NCBI GenBank assembly: GCA_022818135.1
Contig: JAFMSR010000006.1
Location: 36,310,997 to 36,374,996, forward strand
Length of the DNA stretch: 64,000 nt
DNA from: Saxidomus purpurata
Lineage: Eukaryota; Mollusca; Bivalvia; Venerida; Veneridae
Direction: 5' to 3'
This document shows, one piece after another, positions 22,835-33,068 of the stretch (position 1 is the first letter of the stretch; every line of letters starts with the position of its first letter). The notes below the pieces were generated by a model. That model worked only from the letters and a program-made list of their open reading frames with translations. It searched no databases and was not told the origin of the DNA. A program made the position numbers and the translations under genes.

Positions 22835-23796
22835 TTAGAGGTTTGAAGATAGTTCAATTCCTAGATAAGTAGCTTGTTGTACAGGTGATAGTGGCTGATT
22901 GTGAAGAGTGTACTTTGCCATGTTGGTTTGCCGAGATTTCGAGACATGCATAATATGACACTTGTCCACATTGAAAAACATCTTCCACTTCTTCTCCCAC
23001 TCTTCCAGGTTGTTTAGGTCATCTTGGAGGATCTGAGTGTCTCTTGCTGAGTGTATTTCTAGGTAGATGATGCAGTCATCAGCAAAGAGTCGGACATTGG
23101 AGCAGACACTGGAGGGGAGGTCGTTTATAAAGAGGAGAAATAGAAGAGGTCCTAAAACGGAACCTTGGGGGACGCCTGAGTCTACAGTGGCTTCTGATGA
23201 TACTTCCCCATCAACTACCACTTGTTGAGTTCTGTTGTTAAGAAAAGCCTGAATCCACATGTAAATATTTCCCCTGATCCCATAAAATGAAAGTTTGTGA
23301 AGGAGTCTCCTATGATCAACGACATCAAAAGCTTTGCTAAAGTCCATGATTGCAACATCAACTTGGCCTTGTTAACTGACTGGGTAAGATCATGCAGGAA
23401 ACATACTAGCTGTGTTTCACAAGATCTATGTGAGCGAAAACCATGTTGGTTGTCAACCAAGATGTTGTTTGAGTCTAAGTGGTCAAGAGTGTTACTGACA
23501 ACAATATGTTCAAGTAGTTTACATGCGATACAGGTTAAAGACACAGGACGATAGTTACTTGCTTTAAACTTTTCACCTTTTTTAAATACAGGGGTGACAT
23601 TTGCCTGGTTCCATTCTGCTGGTACAAGTCCAGTTTGTAAAGATTTATTGAAAAGAATAGTGAAAATTGGTGCAAGTTCTTTGGCACATTCTTTAAGTAG
23701 CCTGGGCTTTATAGTATCAGGTCCTGCTGCCTTGTGAGGGTTTAAACCTTTCAATAATTTAAAAACACCATTTTCAGTAACATGTATGTTTTGCAT
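22835..23796 (-). pseudogene. LINE reverse transcriptase domain, frameshifted
   Basis: Two - strand frames overlap. The upstream one (23796 down to about 23355) has HKAAGPDTIKPRLLKECA, WNQANVTPVFKKG, NYRPVSLTCIACKLLEHIV and QHGFRSHRSCETQL. The downstream one (23347 to 22835) continues with MDFSKAFDVVDHRRLLHKL (first catalytic D), GVPQGSVLGPLLFLLFINDL and LFADDCIIY (the catalytic ADD), then YLGIELSSNL. A frameshift near 23350 separates them; stops follow beyond 22835. All key reverse transcriptase blocks are present, so the copy decayed recently. A non-LTR element of the CR1/Jockey group is likely. Confidence 0.93.
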
Positions 23797-23821
23797 ATCA
23801 GGGTATGGACTATCACCTAGG

Positions 23822-24121
23822 TCAGGGAGATTTGAATTGTCTGGTTTTATGAAGACAGAGGAAAATTGCCGCTTTGTCTTTAGAATTTGACTTTAAAATA
23901 CCTTCATCCCTAAGCGGGGCAACTCCACATGAATGTTTTTTAAGGCTTATAATAAAACCCCAAAACTTCTTTGTTGTTCCATATTTATGTTCTGAAGAAT
24001 CACAAACAATATTGTTTATATAATCCCAGTAAGAAGTTCTTGTTGTCTTTTGAATTAAAGCTTTCAATTTTTTTAGTTTGGCAAGGTGATGTGCTTTTTT
24101 ACCTTTTTTGACTTTAGCATA
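23822..24121 (-). pseudogene. LINE linker region, downstream part
   Basis: The - strand frame KVKKGKKAHHLAKLKKLKAL continues as TTRTSYWDYINNIVC and PLRDEGILKSNSKDKA. It is the usual basic linker between endonuclease and reverse transcriptase in LINE ORF2. Frame is lost after about 23850. It joins the segment at 24519-24845 once the 392-bp insertion at 24122-24513 and one TSD copy are removed: LYA on one side meets KVKKGK on the other. Confidence 0.8.
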
Positions 24122-24513
24122 CAGGGCTCTCGTTAGCCTTTTGAGACTGGGGCCAGGGTCCATATCAGGGGGGAATTTTGCATGATTTTCAAATAATTTT
24201 CTTTGAAAGGGGAATTTTCGTCATCAAAAATGTAAAGAAAAAACAAATATCATATCCACTTTTTACTGTCAATTTTTTCCGATACGACCGGGAATTGTGC
24301 AACATTTTGCACCGGAAATACTACGCTGACGCTATAAACTGTCCAAAACGGACCGCGGTAGTACTAAACGCCGGTTACGGTACCCGGTATCGGCTCTCAA
24401 ATAATTTTTTTTTTCGAGGGGGAATTTTTGGGCAAAAGGGGGGGAAAAAACACTTTTTTAAGGGGGGAATGGGGCCGATATTCGGCCCCAAATTTTGCCA
24501 AACGAGAGCCCTG
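24122..24513. mobile_element. 392-bp non-autonomous element, CAGGGCTCTCG ends, 5-bp TSD
   Basis: The left end CAGGGCTCTCGTT and the right end AACGAGAGCCCTG are perfect 13-bp inverted repeats. Flanks 24117-24121 and 24514-24518 are both GCATA. The element interrupts the LINE coding region, and removing it with one TSD restores a continuous LINE frame, which confirms the boundaries. Inner sequence is G/C-skewed with GGGGGGAATTTT stretches near both ends. Confidence 0.92.
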
Positions 24514-24518
24514 GCATA

Positions 24519-24845
24519 TAGCCTATCCCTTTTCTTAATTAATTTCTTTATATCAGTATTATGTTGCTTTCCATTTACAGTTTTGGTTGGTATATGATTA
24601 CTGGTTAAACCTTGCAGTGTAGATATGAAACTATCCCAAAGTTCTTGTACATTTAAATTATGGGACATAGAATTTAGGTTATCATAATATGAATTAAGTT
24701 CATTTTTAATACTCCTCCAATCAGCTTTGTTAAAAAGCAGGATATTCCTTCTTTCTTTGATATTAATTCTAGGTGTAGAGGTAATGTCTAAGAAAGGAAT
24801 ACAGTGATCACTAAAGCCAGGGATCACTTTAACATTGTCAACCAA
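24519..24845 (-). pseudogene. LINE endonuclease/linker region
   Basis: The - strand frame contains FSDHCIPFLDI (the SDH block that ends the APE endonuclease domain), then RRNILLFNKADWRSIKNEL and DIKKLIKKRDRLYA. SDH supplies the conserved catalytic H of AP-type endonucleases. Residues beyond LYA in the open frame belong to the inserted element. A frameshift near 24850 separates it from the rest of the endonuclease. Confidence 0.85.
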
Positions 24846-24870
24846 ACTAGAGTTGTTTATAACGAAAATA

Positions 24871-25593
24871 TCAAGAATTGCTTTGCGATGTTTCAGTTAT
24901 AATCCTAGTTGGTTCATGGATTAACTGCTGAAAGCTGAGATTTTCTGCTAAGGCAAGAAGTTTATTGCTTTCCTCTACACGGGATGCTCCAATATTTACT
25001 GTAAGGGATTTCCAATCCACATCACCAAGGTTTAGATCTCCACCAACAATAATGATGTTACTAGAATTATCAATGGTGGTAGCTGTACGACTGATCTCAT
25101 CAATACAAGTAAAGTCCCGGTCTGGCCTGTATGCACTACAAACATAGAGATCTTGTTTGCTTTTTTGCTTAATTTGAGCCCATATGATTTCTGAATCAGA
25201 TTGAAGTTCTGCTGGGCAATGACTAATAAGTTTATTAGAGACAAGAATAAAGACTCCGCCGCCTGTACGACGCTTGCGATCTTTCCTGTAAACTTTATAA
25301 TCAGGTGGGAAAACTTCTGAATTTTTTATATGTGGCTTCAGCCATGACTCAGTACCCAGTACAATGTCAGGTTTAACAGTAGAAAGCATACTTAAGAAAC
25401 CAAGATTTTTCTTCTTTACTGACTGGCAATTTACTGTAATAATTTTAAGGTGTTGGATATACTGTTTCTGTCCACCAAGTTTAAGATATGCGACTTCATC
25501 GTTTTTGTCACTTTTGCTTTCGCACGCGTGCCAAGAAATTGTTGGCGTGCACAAATAAGTTAACAATAACATGTAATTGAATGGAACAAGCAA
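24871..25593 (-). pseudogene. LINE apurinic-type endonuclease domain
   Basis: The - strand frame reads LKIITVNCQSVKKK (N of the first motif), DIVLGTESWLKPHI (catalytic E), GGGVFILVSN, YVCSAYRPD and IIIVGGDLNLGDVDW (GDxN). These are the APE-type endonuclease motifs of non-LTR retrotransposons, which nick target DNA before reverse transcription. The about 40 N-terminal residues before QHLKIIT are not clearly conserved. With the segments downstream it forms one - strand LINE of the CR1/Jockey kind. Confidence 0.9.
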
Positions 25594-25599
25594 TCAAAC

Positions 25600-26110
25600 G
25601 TTATGTTTTTTGAAGAGATCATTCAAAAATCTATCTAAGTGGAACAAAATTGAAAGTTGTCCTACCTTTTTCTAAGCGAAATCCTTTCATATTTCCTCCT
25701 GGTGTCCAATATCACTCAACATTTCCTAATGGCCGTGCAACATGTCCGAAAATAATGATGAAATAATAATGTCTAATGAACCGACTTTGCTTTGAGAACA
25801 ACTTCATTTAAGTAAATATTTTTTTTTATTTTTAATAAAGTTTACTTGATATCCTTTCATTTTAGTTCAGTTCTTACGCATCATGTAAAATACGTTTATG
25901 CATCATTTACAGTAAAAAAAAAATTTGTCTATTTTTTTGGCGCTTATCTTTATTCCACATGCAATAAACTCCGCTTATAACGAACTCGTCGGAACTTACC
26001 AAATGTGTTCTTTATATCTGTTTAATGAACAAGTTCCTTATATACAATGTATTAGGGATGGATCATTGCCAAGAAAAATCATATTGCGATATATTGCAAT
26101 ATTTTGCTGA
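25600..26110. other. Intergenic DNA, no supported gene
   Basis: AT-rich sequence between the LINE 5' part and the hAT at 26119. From about 26051 TAGGGATGG followed by TATTGCGATATATTGCAAT looks like the end of another hAT-like element into which the 26119 hAT may have inserted. Confidence 0.4.
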
Positions 26111-26118
26111 GATATTGC

Positions 26119-27069
26119 TAGGGGTGTCACGATAAACCGGTATACCGGTATATTGCAATACACAACAAAAAAATACCGTATCGCGATACGATATCCCCGT
26201 ACCGGTTTTTTCTTCAAATACTTACTCATATCATTATTAATTTTGTTGCAAACTATTATTTCTGTAATCCAAAATTATCGGACTGTTGTCTATAATTACT
26301 TTTTCATGTCTCAAACTGTCAAATATCTCGGTCTGTTTGATGCCACGTGCTTCACTAAGATCAAACAAAACTCGCATACAATGTGCGTCGGCATTTGATC
26401 TTTGATCTCGTAACACCTGCAGCTTTATCTTTATGTATAAAAGAGGTTGACGTAAAAAAAAAAATATTTCGGCAAAGGTTATTCATTAGAATAAATAGTA
26501 GAAAATTGTCACTGGATAAACATTGGCTTTGATAGTTGAAGCAATTAATAACAAAAAAAACGGACACGCTGGAACGCCACGATTTTCTTTAAAACAGAAC
26601 ATTTTGATTTAAATACAGAACAACTGGGAATGTTAATTGATACATACTTTGTGCATTCACAACTCAGAGGTGTCACACAGCTTGGATTTGCAAACAAATT
26701 CAAAATTGAGTGAATTAGTACGACAGGCCATATTTTTCACACCAATTGCGAGTGACAATGCTGAGAGACCAATTACATCGGAATTTTAACAGAAATAAAT
26801 ATTCTAAATCAACATAAAGGTGATAAATATTTTAGGTTCTGGCAAAAGAATAATAATGCTTTTTGAAACAACAAACAAAAACAACATAACACTGCAAACA
26901 GTAGCGGCAATTACATGTATCAACGAAAATCGTCGGCAGTGATGTCTTATTTGACCTTTGAGATTCAATGGATCGCCGAAAGGCGAATATATCGCAATAC
27001 GTATTGCAATACACCATGGCCGTATCGCGATATATCGTGATACGCCCAAGGCGTATCGTGACACCCCTA
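26119..27069. mobile_element. Non-autonomous hAT element with perfect 8-bp TSD
   Basis: The left end TAGGGGTGTCACGATA is the exact inverse of the right end TATCGTGACACCCCTA. Flanks 26111-26118 and 27070-27077 are both GATATTGC. Subterminal ATTGCAATA/CGATACG repeats lie at both ends. The 951-bp interior has no transposase but shares a core with 18740-19100/21620-21960 and 31960-32740 (CACGTGCTTCACTAAGATCA, GCAGCTTTATCTTTAT, AATATTTTT/TCACACC, AAATCAACATAAAGGTGAT). Confidence 0.95.
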
Positions 27070-27197
27070 GATATTGCAATATATTGCAATATATCGTAAT
27101 TATTCAATACTGAAAAAAAAGACGTTGCAAAACATCAAATTTCAATTAATTATATCTGGTAGAAATTGTTATACACATAAATTGTTTTAGTATTTTT

Positions 27198-27410
27198 AAC
27201 CAGGTATTCAGGAAAAATCCTGGTTATAAGATTGAGGTATGTCGGCGGGCGGGCGGGCGTAAACAATTTCTTCTGTGCGCAACTCCTCCTACATTTCTCA
27301 ACGGATTTCAACCAAACTTTCACAGAAGTATTGTCATGAAGTGCCCTGGCGCATATTATCGGGGTTTTGTGATTTGGTGATTTTTTACCTAATTATGGCC
27401 CTTTGTTTTT
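27198..27410 (+). mobile_element. 5' part of an AACCAGG-headed cassette (interrupted copy)
   Basis: It starts after TATTTTT with AACCAGGTATTCAGGAAAAATCCTGGTT, a hairpin. It matches 61584-61790 of the uninterrupted copy. The cassette is broken at 27410 by the insertion 27411-28306 and again at 28796 by 28796-31681; its other pieces are 28307-28795 and 31682-31882. Confidence 0.85.
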
Positions 27411-28306
27411 GTATACGCCCGAAGGGGACGTATTATGTTATCGCCTCGGTGTCCGTCTGTCCGTTAGCAATTTCCCTTCCGCTCTGTAACTCTTGAACCC
27501 CTTGAAGGATTTCGAAGAAACCTGACACAAATGTTAACCAGACTGAGACGACGTGCAGAAGCAATGTTCCAGATGGCTGGATTCAAGGTCAAGGTCATAC
27601 TTCGGGGTCAAAGGTCATATGATTTTGTTTCCCTTCCGCTCTGTAACTCTTGAACCCCTTGAAGGATTTTGAAGAAACCTGACACAAATGTTAACCAGAC
27701 TGAGATGACGTGCAGAAGCAATGTTCCGGATGGCTGGATTCAAGGTCAAGGTCATACTCAGGGGTCAAAGGTCATGACTTTTTTTCCCTTCCGCTCTGTA
27801 ACTCTTGAACCCCGTGAATGATTTTGAAGAAACCTGACACAAATGTTTACCACATTGAGACGATGTGCAGAAGCCATGTTCCGGATGGCTCGCTTCAAGG
27901 TCAAGGTCAAACTTAGGGGTTCAAAGGTCATATGACTTTTTTTCCCTTCCGCTCTATAACTCTTGAACCCCGTGAAGGATTTCGAAGAAACCTGACACAA
28001 TTGTTTACCACATTGAGACGATGTGCAGAAGCCATGTTCCGGATGGCTCACTTCAAGGTCAAGGTCACACTTAGGGTTCAAGCGTCATATAACTGTGTGG
28101 ATATTGCTCTGTTTGCTCTTGATTACAGTGCTCTTGTTGCCCTTGAATTATCAAAATTATGAAATTAGCCTTCTCAGCTCATAACAAACAGGTGAATTAG
28201 CCTTGTCTGCTCTATAGTTCTAGCAGGTTTTACAAAACAAATGAACTGCCAGATACTGAGTTATGCCTCCTTGACGGGCGTATTTTGTGACAGTTTGGCA
28301 CTCTTG
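27411..28306 (+). mobile_element. Hairpin-ended cassette inserted in the AACCAGG cassette
   Basis: The 5' end GTATACGCCCGAAGGGGACG-TAT folds on itself. Four ~156-bp units follow, starting at CCCTTCCGCTCTGTAACTC and holding GATTTCGAAGAAACCTGAC, CAGACTGAGACGACGTGCAG and TCAAGGTCAAGGTCA. The 3' end is GTGACAGTTTGGCA then CTCTTG and TTT. The same unit fills the array starting at 63466. The empty site at 61790 has T8; here T5 lies left and T3 right, so the insertion added no target duplication. Confidence 0.85.
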
Positions 28307-28795
28307 TTTCACATATGTAATTCTTCTGTGCGCAACTCCTTCTACACTTCTCAAGGGATTTCAACCAAACTTTCACAGAATTATTATCACCAAGTGCCCT
28401 GGCGCATATTGTCGGGGTTTTGTGATTTGATCATTTTTGACAGAATTATGGGCCTTTGTTTTTTTCCACATAATGTAATATATATAGAGAAATACTCTTC
28501 TGTGTGCAACTCCTACATTTCTCAAGGGATTTCAACCAAACTTTCACAGAACTATAATTGTGAACTAAAGAATTTTGAATATATAATGTTATGCCCCTGG
28601 TCGTCCGTCCGTTCGTCCGCTAGCAATTTTGTGTCTCCTTATTTAAGTATATATAAAAGGGAGACTCTGTTATAACTGTCTAATTTTAGAATAGATTACC
28701 AGTCCTGTATACTTTGGAGTATTCTGTTACAGTAAGATGACAAAATTTCTCATGAGACCAGCAGTTCAAACCCCACACAGAGCAAGTTCTTTTTT
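28307..28795 (+). mobile_element. Middle part of the interrupted AACCAGG cassette
   Basis: Matches about 61793-62285: TTCTTCTGTGCGCAACTCCT, AAGTGCCCTGGCGCATATTG, CCCCTGGTCGTCCGTCCG, and GACCAGCAGTTCAAACCCC before a T tract. It is the continuation of the 27198 segment. Confidence 0.85.
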
Positions 28796-31681
28796 ATCCC
28801 CCCGCCGAAGGCGAAGGGGATATTAGAAATGGTCTTCGTCCGTCCGTCCGTGCGTCCGTCCCAATTTTGTCCGGAGCATAACTCTAAAAGTACTTGAGCC
28901 ATTTTCTTCAGACTTCATACACTGACAGAGCACATTGGGAGGAAGTGCAGTGTGTAAGAACAATAACTCTACCTTGCCTACTTTTAGAGTTATTCCCCTT
29001 TATCAGATTTACTTGAAAAACTTTGTCCGGAGCATAACTTCGAAAGTACTTGAGGGATTTTCTTCAAACTTAATACACTGACATAGCACATTGGTGGGAA
29101 GTGCAGTGTGCAAGAACAATAACTCTACCTTGCCTACTTTTAGAGTTATTCCCCTTAATCAGATTTACTTTAAAAGTTTTGTCCAGAGCATAACTCCAAA
29201 AGTACTTGAGGGATTTACTTCAAACTTAATACACTGACATAGCACATTGGTAGGAAGTGCAGTGTGCAGGAACAATAACTCTAGCTTGCCTACTTTTAGA
29301 GTTATTCCCCTTTATCAGATTTACTTGTCCGAAACATAACTCCAAAAGTACTTGAGGGATTTTCTTCAAACTTAATACACTGACATAGCACATTGGTAGG
29401 AAGTGCAGTGTGCAAGAACAATAACTCTACCTTGCCTACTTTTAGAGTTATTCCCCTTTATCAGATTTACTTTAAAAGTTTTGTCCAGAGCATAACTCCA
29501 AAAGTACTTGAGGGATTTACTTCAAACTTAAAACACTGACAAAGCACATTGGTAGGAAGTGCAGTGTGCAAGAACAATAACTCTAGCTTGGCTATTTTTA
29601 GAGTTATTCCCCTTTATCAGATTTACTTGTCCGAAGCATAACTCCAAAAGTACTTGAGGGATTTTCTTCAAACTTAATACACTGACATAGCACATTGGTA
29701 GGAAGTGCAGTGTGCAAGAACAATAACTCTACCTTGCCTAATTTTAGAGTTATTCCCCTTTATCAGATTTACTTTAAAAGTTTTGTCCAGAGCATAACTC
29801 CAAAAGTACTTGAGGGGTTTACTTCAAACTTAATACACTGACATAGCACATTGGTAGGAAGTGCAGTGTGCAAGAACAAAAACTCTACCTTGCCTACTTT
29901 TAGAGTTATTCCCCTTAATCAGATTTACTTTAAAAGTTTTTTCCAGAGCATAACTCCAAAAGTACTTGAGGGATTTACTTCAAACTTAATACACTGACAA
30001 AGCACATTGGTAGGAAGTGCAGTGTGCAAGAACAATAACTCTAGCTTGCCTACTTTTAGAGTTATTCCCCTTTATCAGATTAACTTGTCCGAAGCATAAC
30101 TCCAAAAGTACTTGAGGGATTTTCTTCAAACTTAATACACTTTTCTTCAAACTTAATACACTGACATAGCACATTGGTAGGAAGTGCAGTGTGCAAGAAC
30201 AATAACTCTACCTTGCCTACTTTTAGAGTTATTCCCCTTTATCAGATTTACTTTAAAAGTTTTGTCCAGAGCATAACTCCAAAAGTACTTGAGGGATTTA
30301 CTTCAAACTTAATACACTGACATAGCACATTGGTATGAGTGCAGTGTGCAAGAACAAAAACTCTAGCTTGCCTACTTTTAGAGTTATTCCCCTTAATCAG
30401 ATTTACTTTAAAAGTTTTTTCCAGAGCATAACTCCAAAAGTACTTGAGGGATTTACTTCAAACTTAAAACACTGACATAGCACATTGGTAGGAAGTGCAG
30501 TGTGCAAGAACAATAACTCTAGCTTGCCTATTTTTAGAGTTATTCCCCTTTATCAGATTTACTTGTCCGAAGCATAACTCCAAAAGTACTGGAGGGATTT
30601 TCTTCAAACTTAATACACTGACATAGCACATTGGTAGGAAGTGCAGTGTGCAAGAACAATAACTCTACCTTGCCTAATTTTAGAGTTATTCCCCTTTATC
30701 AGATTTACTTTAAAAGTTTTGTCCAGAGCATAACTCCAAAAGTACTTGAGGGATTTACTTCAAACTTAATACACTGACATAGCACATTGGTATGAGTGCA
30801 GTGTGCAAGAACAAAAACTCTAGCTTGCCTACTTTTAGAGTTATTCCCCTTAATCAGATTTACTTTAAAAGTTTTTTCCAGAGCATAACTCCAAAAGTAC
30901 TTGAGGGATTTACTTCAAACTTAATACACTGACAAAGCACATTGGTAGGAAGTGCAGTGTGCAAGAACAATAACTCTACCTTGCCTACTTTTAGAGTTAT
31001 TCCCCTTTATCAGATTTACTTGTCCGAAGCATAACTCCAAAAGTACTTGAGGGATTTTCTTCAAACTTAATACACTGACATAGCACATTGGTAGGAAGTG
31101 CAGTGTGCAAGAACAATAACTCTACCTTGCCTACTTTTAGAGTTATTCCCCTTAATCAGATTTACTGTTAAAGTTTTTTCCAGAGCATAACTCCAAAAGT
31201 ACTTGAGGGATTTACTTCAAACTTAATACACTGACATAGCACATTGGTAGGAAGTGCAGTGTGCAAGAACAATAACTCTACCTTGCCTACTTTTAGAGTT
31301 ATTCCCCTTTATCAGATTTACTTGGAAAAAAAATTCCGGAGCATAACTCCAAAAGTACTTGAGGGATTTTCTTCAAACTTAATACACTGACATAGCACAT
31401 TGGTAGGAAGTGCAGTGTGCAAAAACAATAACTCTACCTTGCCTACTATTAGTCAAATAGAAAAATATCATACCTATACTGATAATGAACATTAATGTAA
31501 TTTTGCAAACCTTCTCTTCATTGCCTTATTCTTTTTCCACTTACTTGAAAACTGTACTCAGCATGACTATAACTATACAGCTTTTTAAGGATTTCATCTC
31601 ACAAAGTAAAATGTACGAAAGTACAACCTTCAGGTAACTTCTTCCCGGCGGGGGGATTAACCATGTGTAACATGGCTCTTG
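28796..31681 (+). mobile_element. Hairpin-ended cassette with ~17 tandem units
   Basis: It starts after a T run with ATCCCCCCGCCGAAGGCGAAGGGGAT (a hairpin) and a GTCCGTCCGTCCG stretch. About 17 units of ~145 or ~156 bp follow, each with GAGCATAACTCCAAAAGTAC, TTGAGGGATTT, CTTCAAACTTAATACACTGA, GGAAGTGCAGTGTGCA and TAGAGTTATTCCCC. The 3' part has GGCGGGGGGAT (inverse of the 5' end) and the hairpin CCATGTGTAACATGG, then CTCTTG and a T tract. It sits in the T tract of the AACCAGG cassette. Confidence 0.88.
29625..31165 (+). repeat. Three-unit higher-order repeat, ~460 bp period
   Basis: Within the array, three unit types recur in fixed order: a short unit opening TTGTCCGAAGC, a long one opening AAAGTTTTGTCCAGAGC, and a long one opening AAAGTTTTTTCCAGAGC. 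The short type recurs near 29625, 30088, 30560 and 31017. Near 30128-30160 one unit has an internal duplication of TTTTCTTCAAACTTAATACA. Confidence 0.7.
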
Positions 31682-31882
31682 TTTTTTTTTTTTTCTTCCT
31701 TTTTTTTTTTATATAATTTTTGCCTGAATTATGGCCCTTTGTTTTACACATGTAATATAATAGAAGAAGACCTTTGTTTCTTTTTCACATTATGTATCTA
31801 CTGACTTTAATAACACATTTGCGCTCGGCCAGCAGACTGGAAAATGAAAACCTGGTTTTGTGACAATTTCCTGTCACTTGTA
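31682..31882 (+). mobile_element. 3' part of the interrupted AACCAGG cassette
   Basis: Matches 62290-62474: TTTTTGCCTGAATTATGGCCC, GCGCTCGGCCAGCAGACTGG and AAAACCTGGTTTTGTGACAA, with a terminal hairpin GTGACAATTTCCTGTCAC then TTG. Similarity with the other copy stops right there, which fixes the cassette's 3' end. Confidence 0.85.
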
Positions 31883-33068
31883 TATATATTAAATTCAAAA
31901 ATATTTGCCGACCGACGTACATTTGTATATAGCGTGATATATTGCATCACAAAAAATAAAACTTACTCTCTTTTCCAAACTAGTATTTTTATAATCCAAA
32001 ATGATCAGACTATGTACATTAACTGTCAAAATATCTCGGTCTTTTTAATCACACGTGCTTCGGTAAGATTAAACAAAACTCAATGCATCGGCTTACGTTC
32101 AGTTGATCTCGTGACACATGCGGCTTTATCTTTATGATTAAAAGAAGTTGCAGAAAATATTTTATACGGCAAATGTTAAATATATTTAAATAAATAGATG
32201 AAAATTGTTACTGGGAAAAATTTGGCTTTGACAGTTACTGAAAAATAGCTTAATAAATGACGGATATGCTGAAAAGCCGCGATTTTGTTATAAACATAAC
32301 GTTTTGTTTTTAATAAAGAACAGTTGAATTTTTTAAATGTAATTCAAAAATACTTTTCGCATTCATGAATTAACAAATACATGTAATACTCAGTAGGTGA
32401 TGTCACATAGTTTGGATATTCAAAAAATATCAAAATTGACTGAGTTAGATTTGTCATCCTTTATGACAGGTCGTATTTTCATACTTACCGCGAGTGACAA
32501 ATGCCAAGTTGATAATAAACATTGACCATTTTATTACAGCAGATTTTATGATAATACATAAAATTATTTTTAATCTACATAAAAGGTAATAAATATTTAA
32601 AGTTCTAAAACAGTTATATTTAAAAAAAGACACATTGTGCTGTGATAGAACCGATTCGCTACGAAAATAATCCTCGGCGGCGAGGTCTGTTTTACCCTTG
32701 TGATACAAAGAATCTAAATGTAACAGGTCGCTTTTACATGTGTATTTTATCAAAATTTTAATTCATAAATAATTTCACTCGAAGTCACTCCAAAATAAGC
32801 GAAGTCCTGCGATCGATATTTCCACTCCAAAAGGCCGTAACCTATCTATTTAATTGTAGACCAGTCTACCGGAAACGAATCTAGGAGATTGTAATCAAAT
32901 TAGATTGCAAGCATTCGTACAATTTACATTGTGAAATTTCAATGTTTTATGTAAGTTTCATTTACTGTGCCAAAATACCGGTATTTGAAAATCATATTGT
33001 GATATCGTATTGTCGGACAATATACTACGATAACCGGTATGTATACTGCGGTATATTGCCCATCCCTA
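31883..33068. mobile_element. hAT-related relic sharing a core with 26119-27069
   Basis: The body matches the 26119 hAT and the composite element in order: TAATCCAAAAT, ATATCTCGGTCT, CACGTGCTTCGGTAAGAT, CTCGTGACACATGCGGCTTTAT, TGACAGTTACTGAAAAATAG, TTTTCATACTTACCGCGAGTG and AATCTACATAAAAGGT. The right end is hAT-like, with ATACCGGTAT repeats and GGGCAATATACC before a final CATCCCTA. No matching left end is visible next to 31882, so the left part is truncated. Confidence 0.7.

Noticed and set aside
24178..24597. 139-residue + strand frame
   Set aside because: It spans the 392-bp CAGGGCTCTCG element and the antisense of the LINE; no domain.
27758..28162. Frames of about 76-107 residues on both strands in the 27411 cassette
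   Set aside because: They follow the ~156-bp (52-codon) unit and recur on the opposite strand; no start or domain.
28869..31450. CRISPR-like regular repeats
   Set aside because: Units are tandem and contiguous with no unique spacers, ~145-156 bp long, in animal DNA. They are satellite-like units of a mobile cassette.
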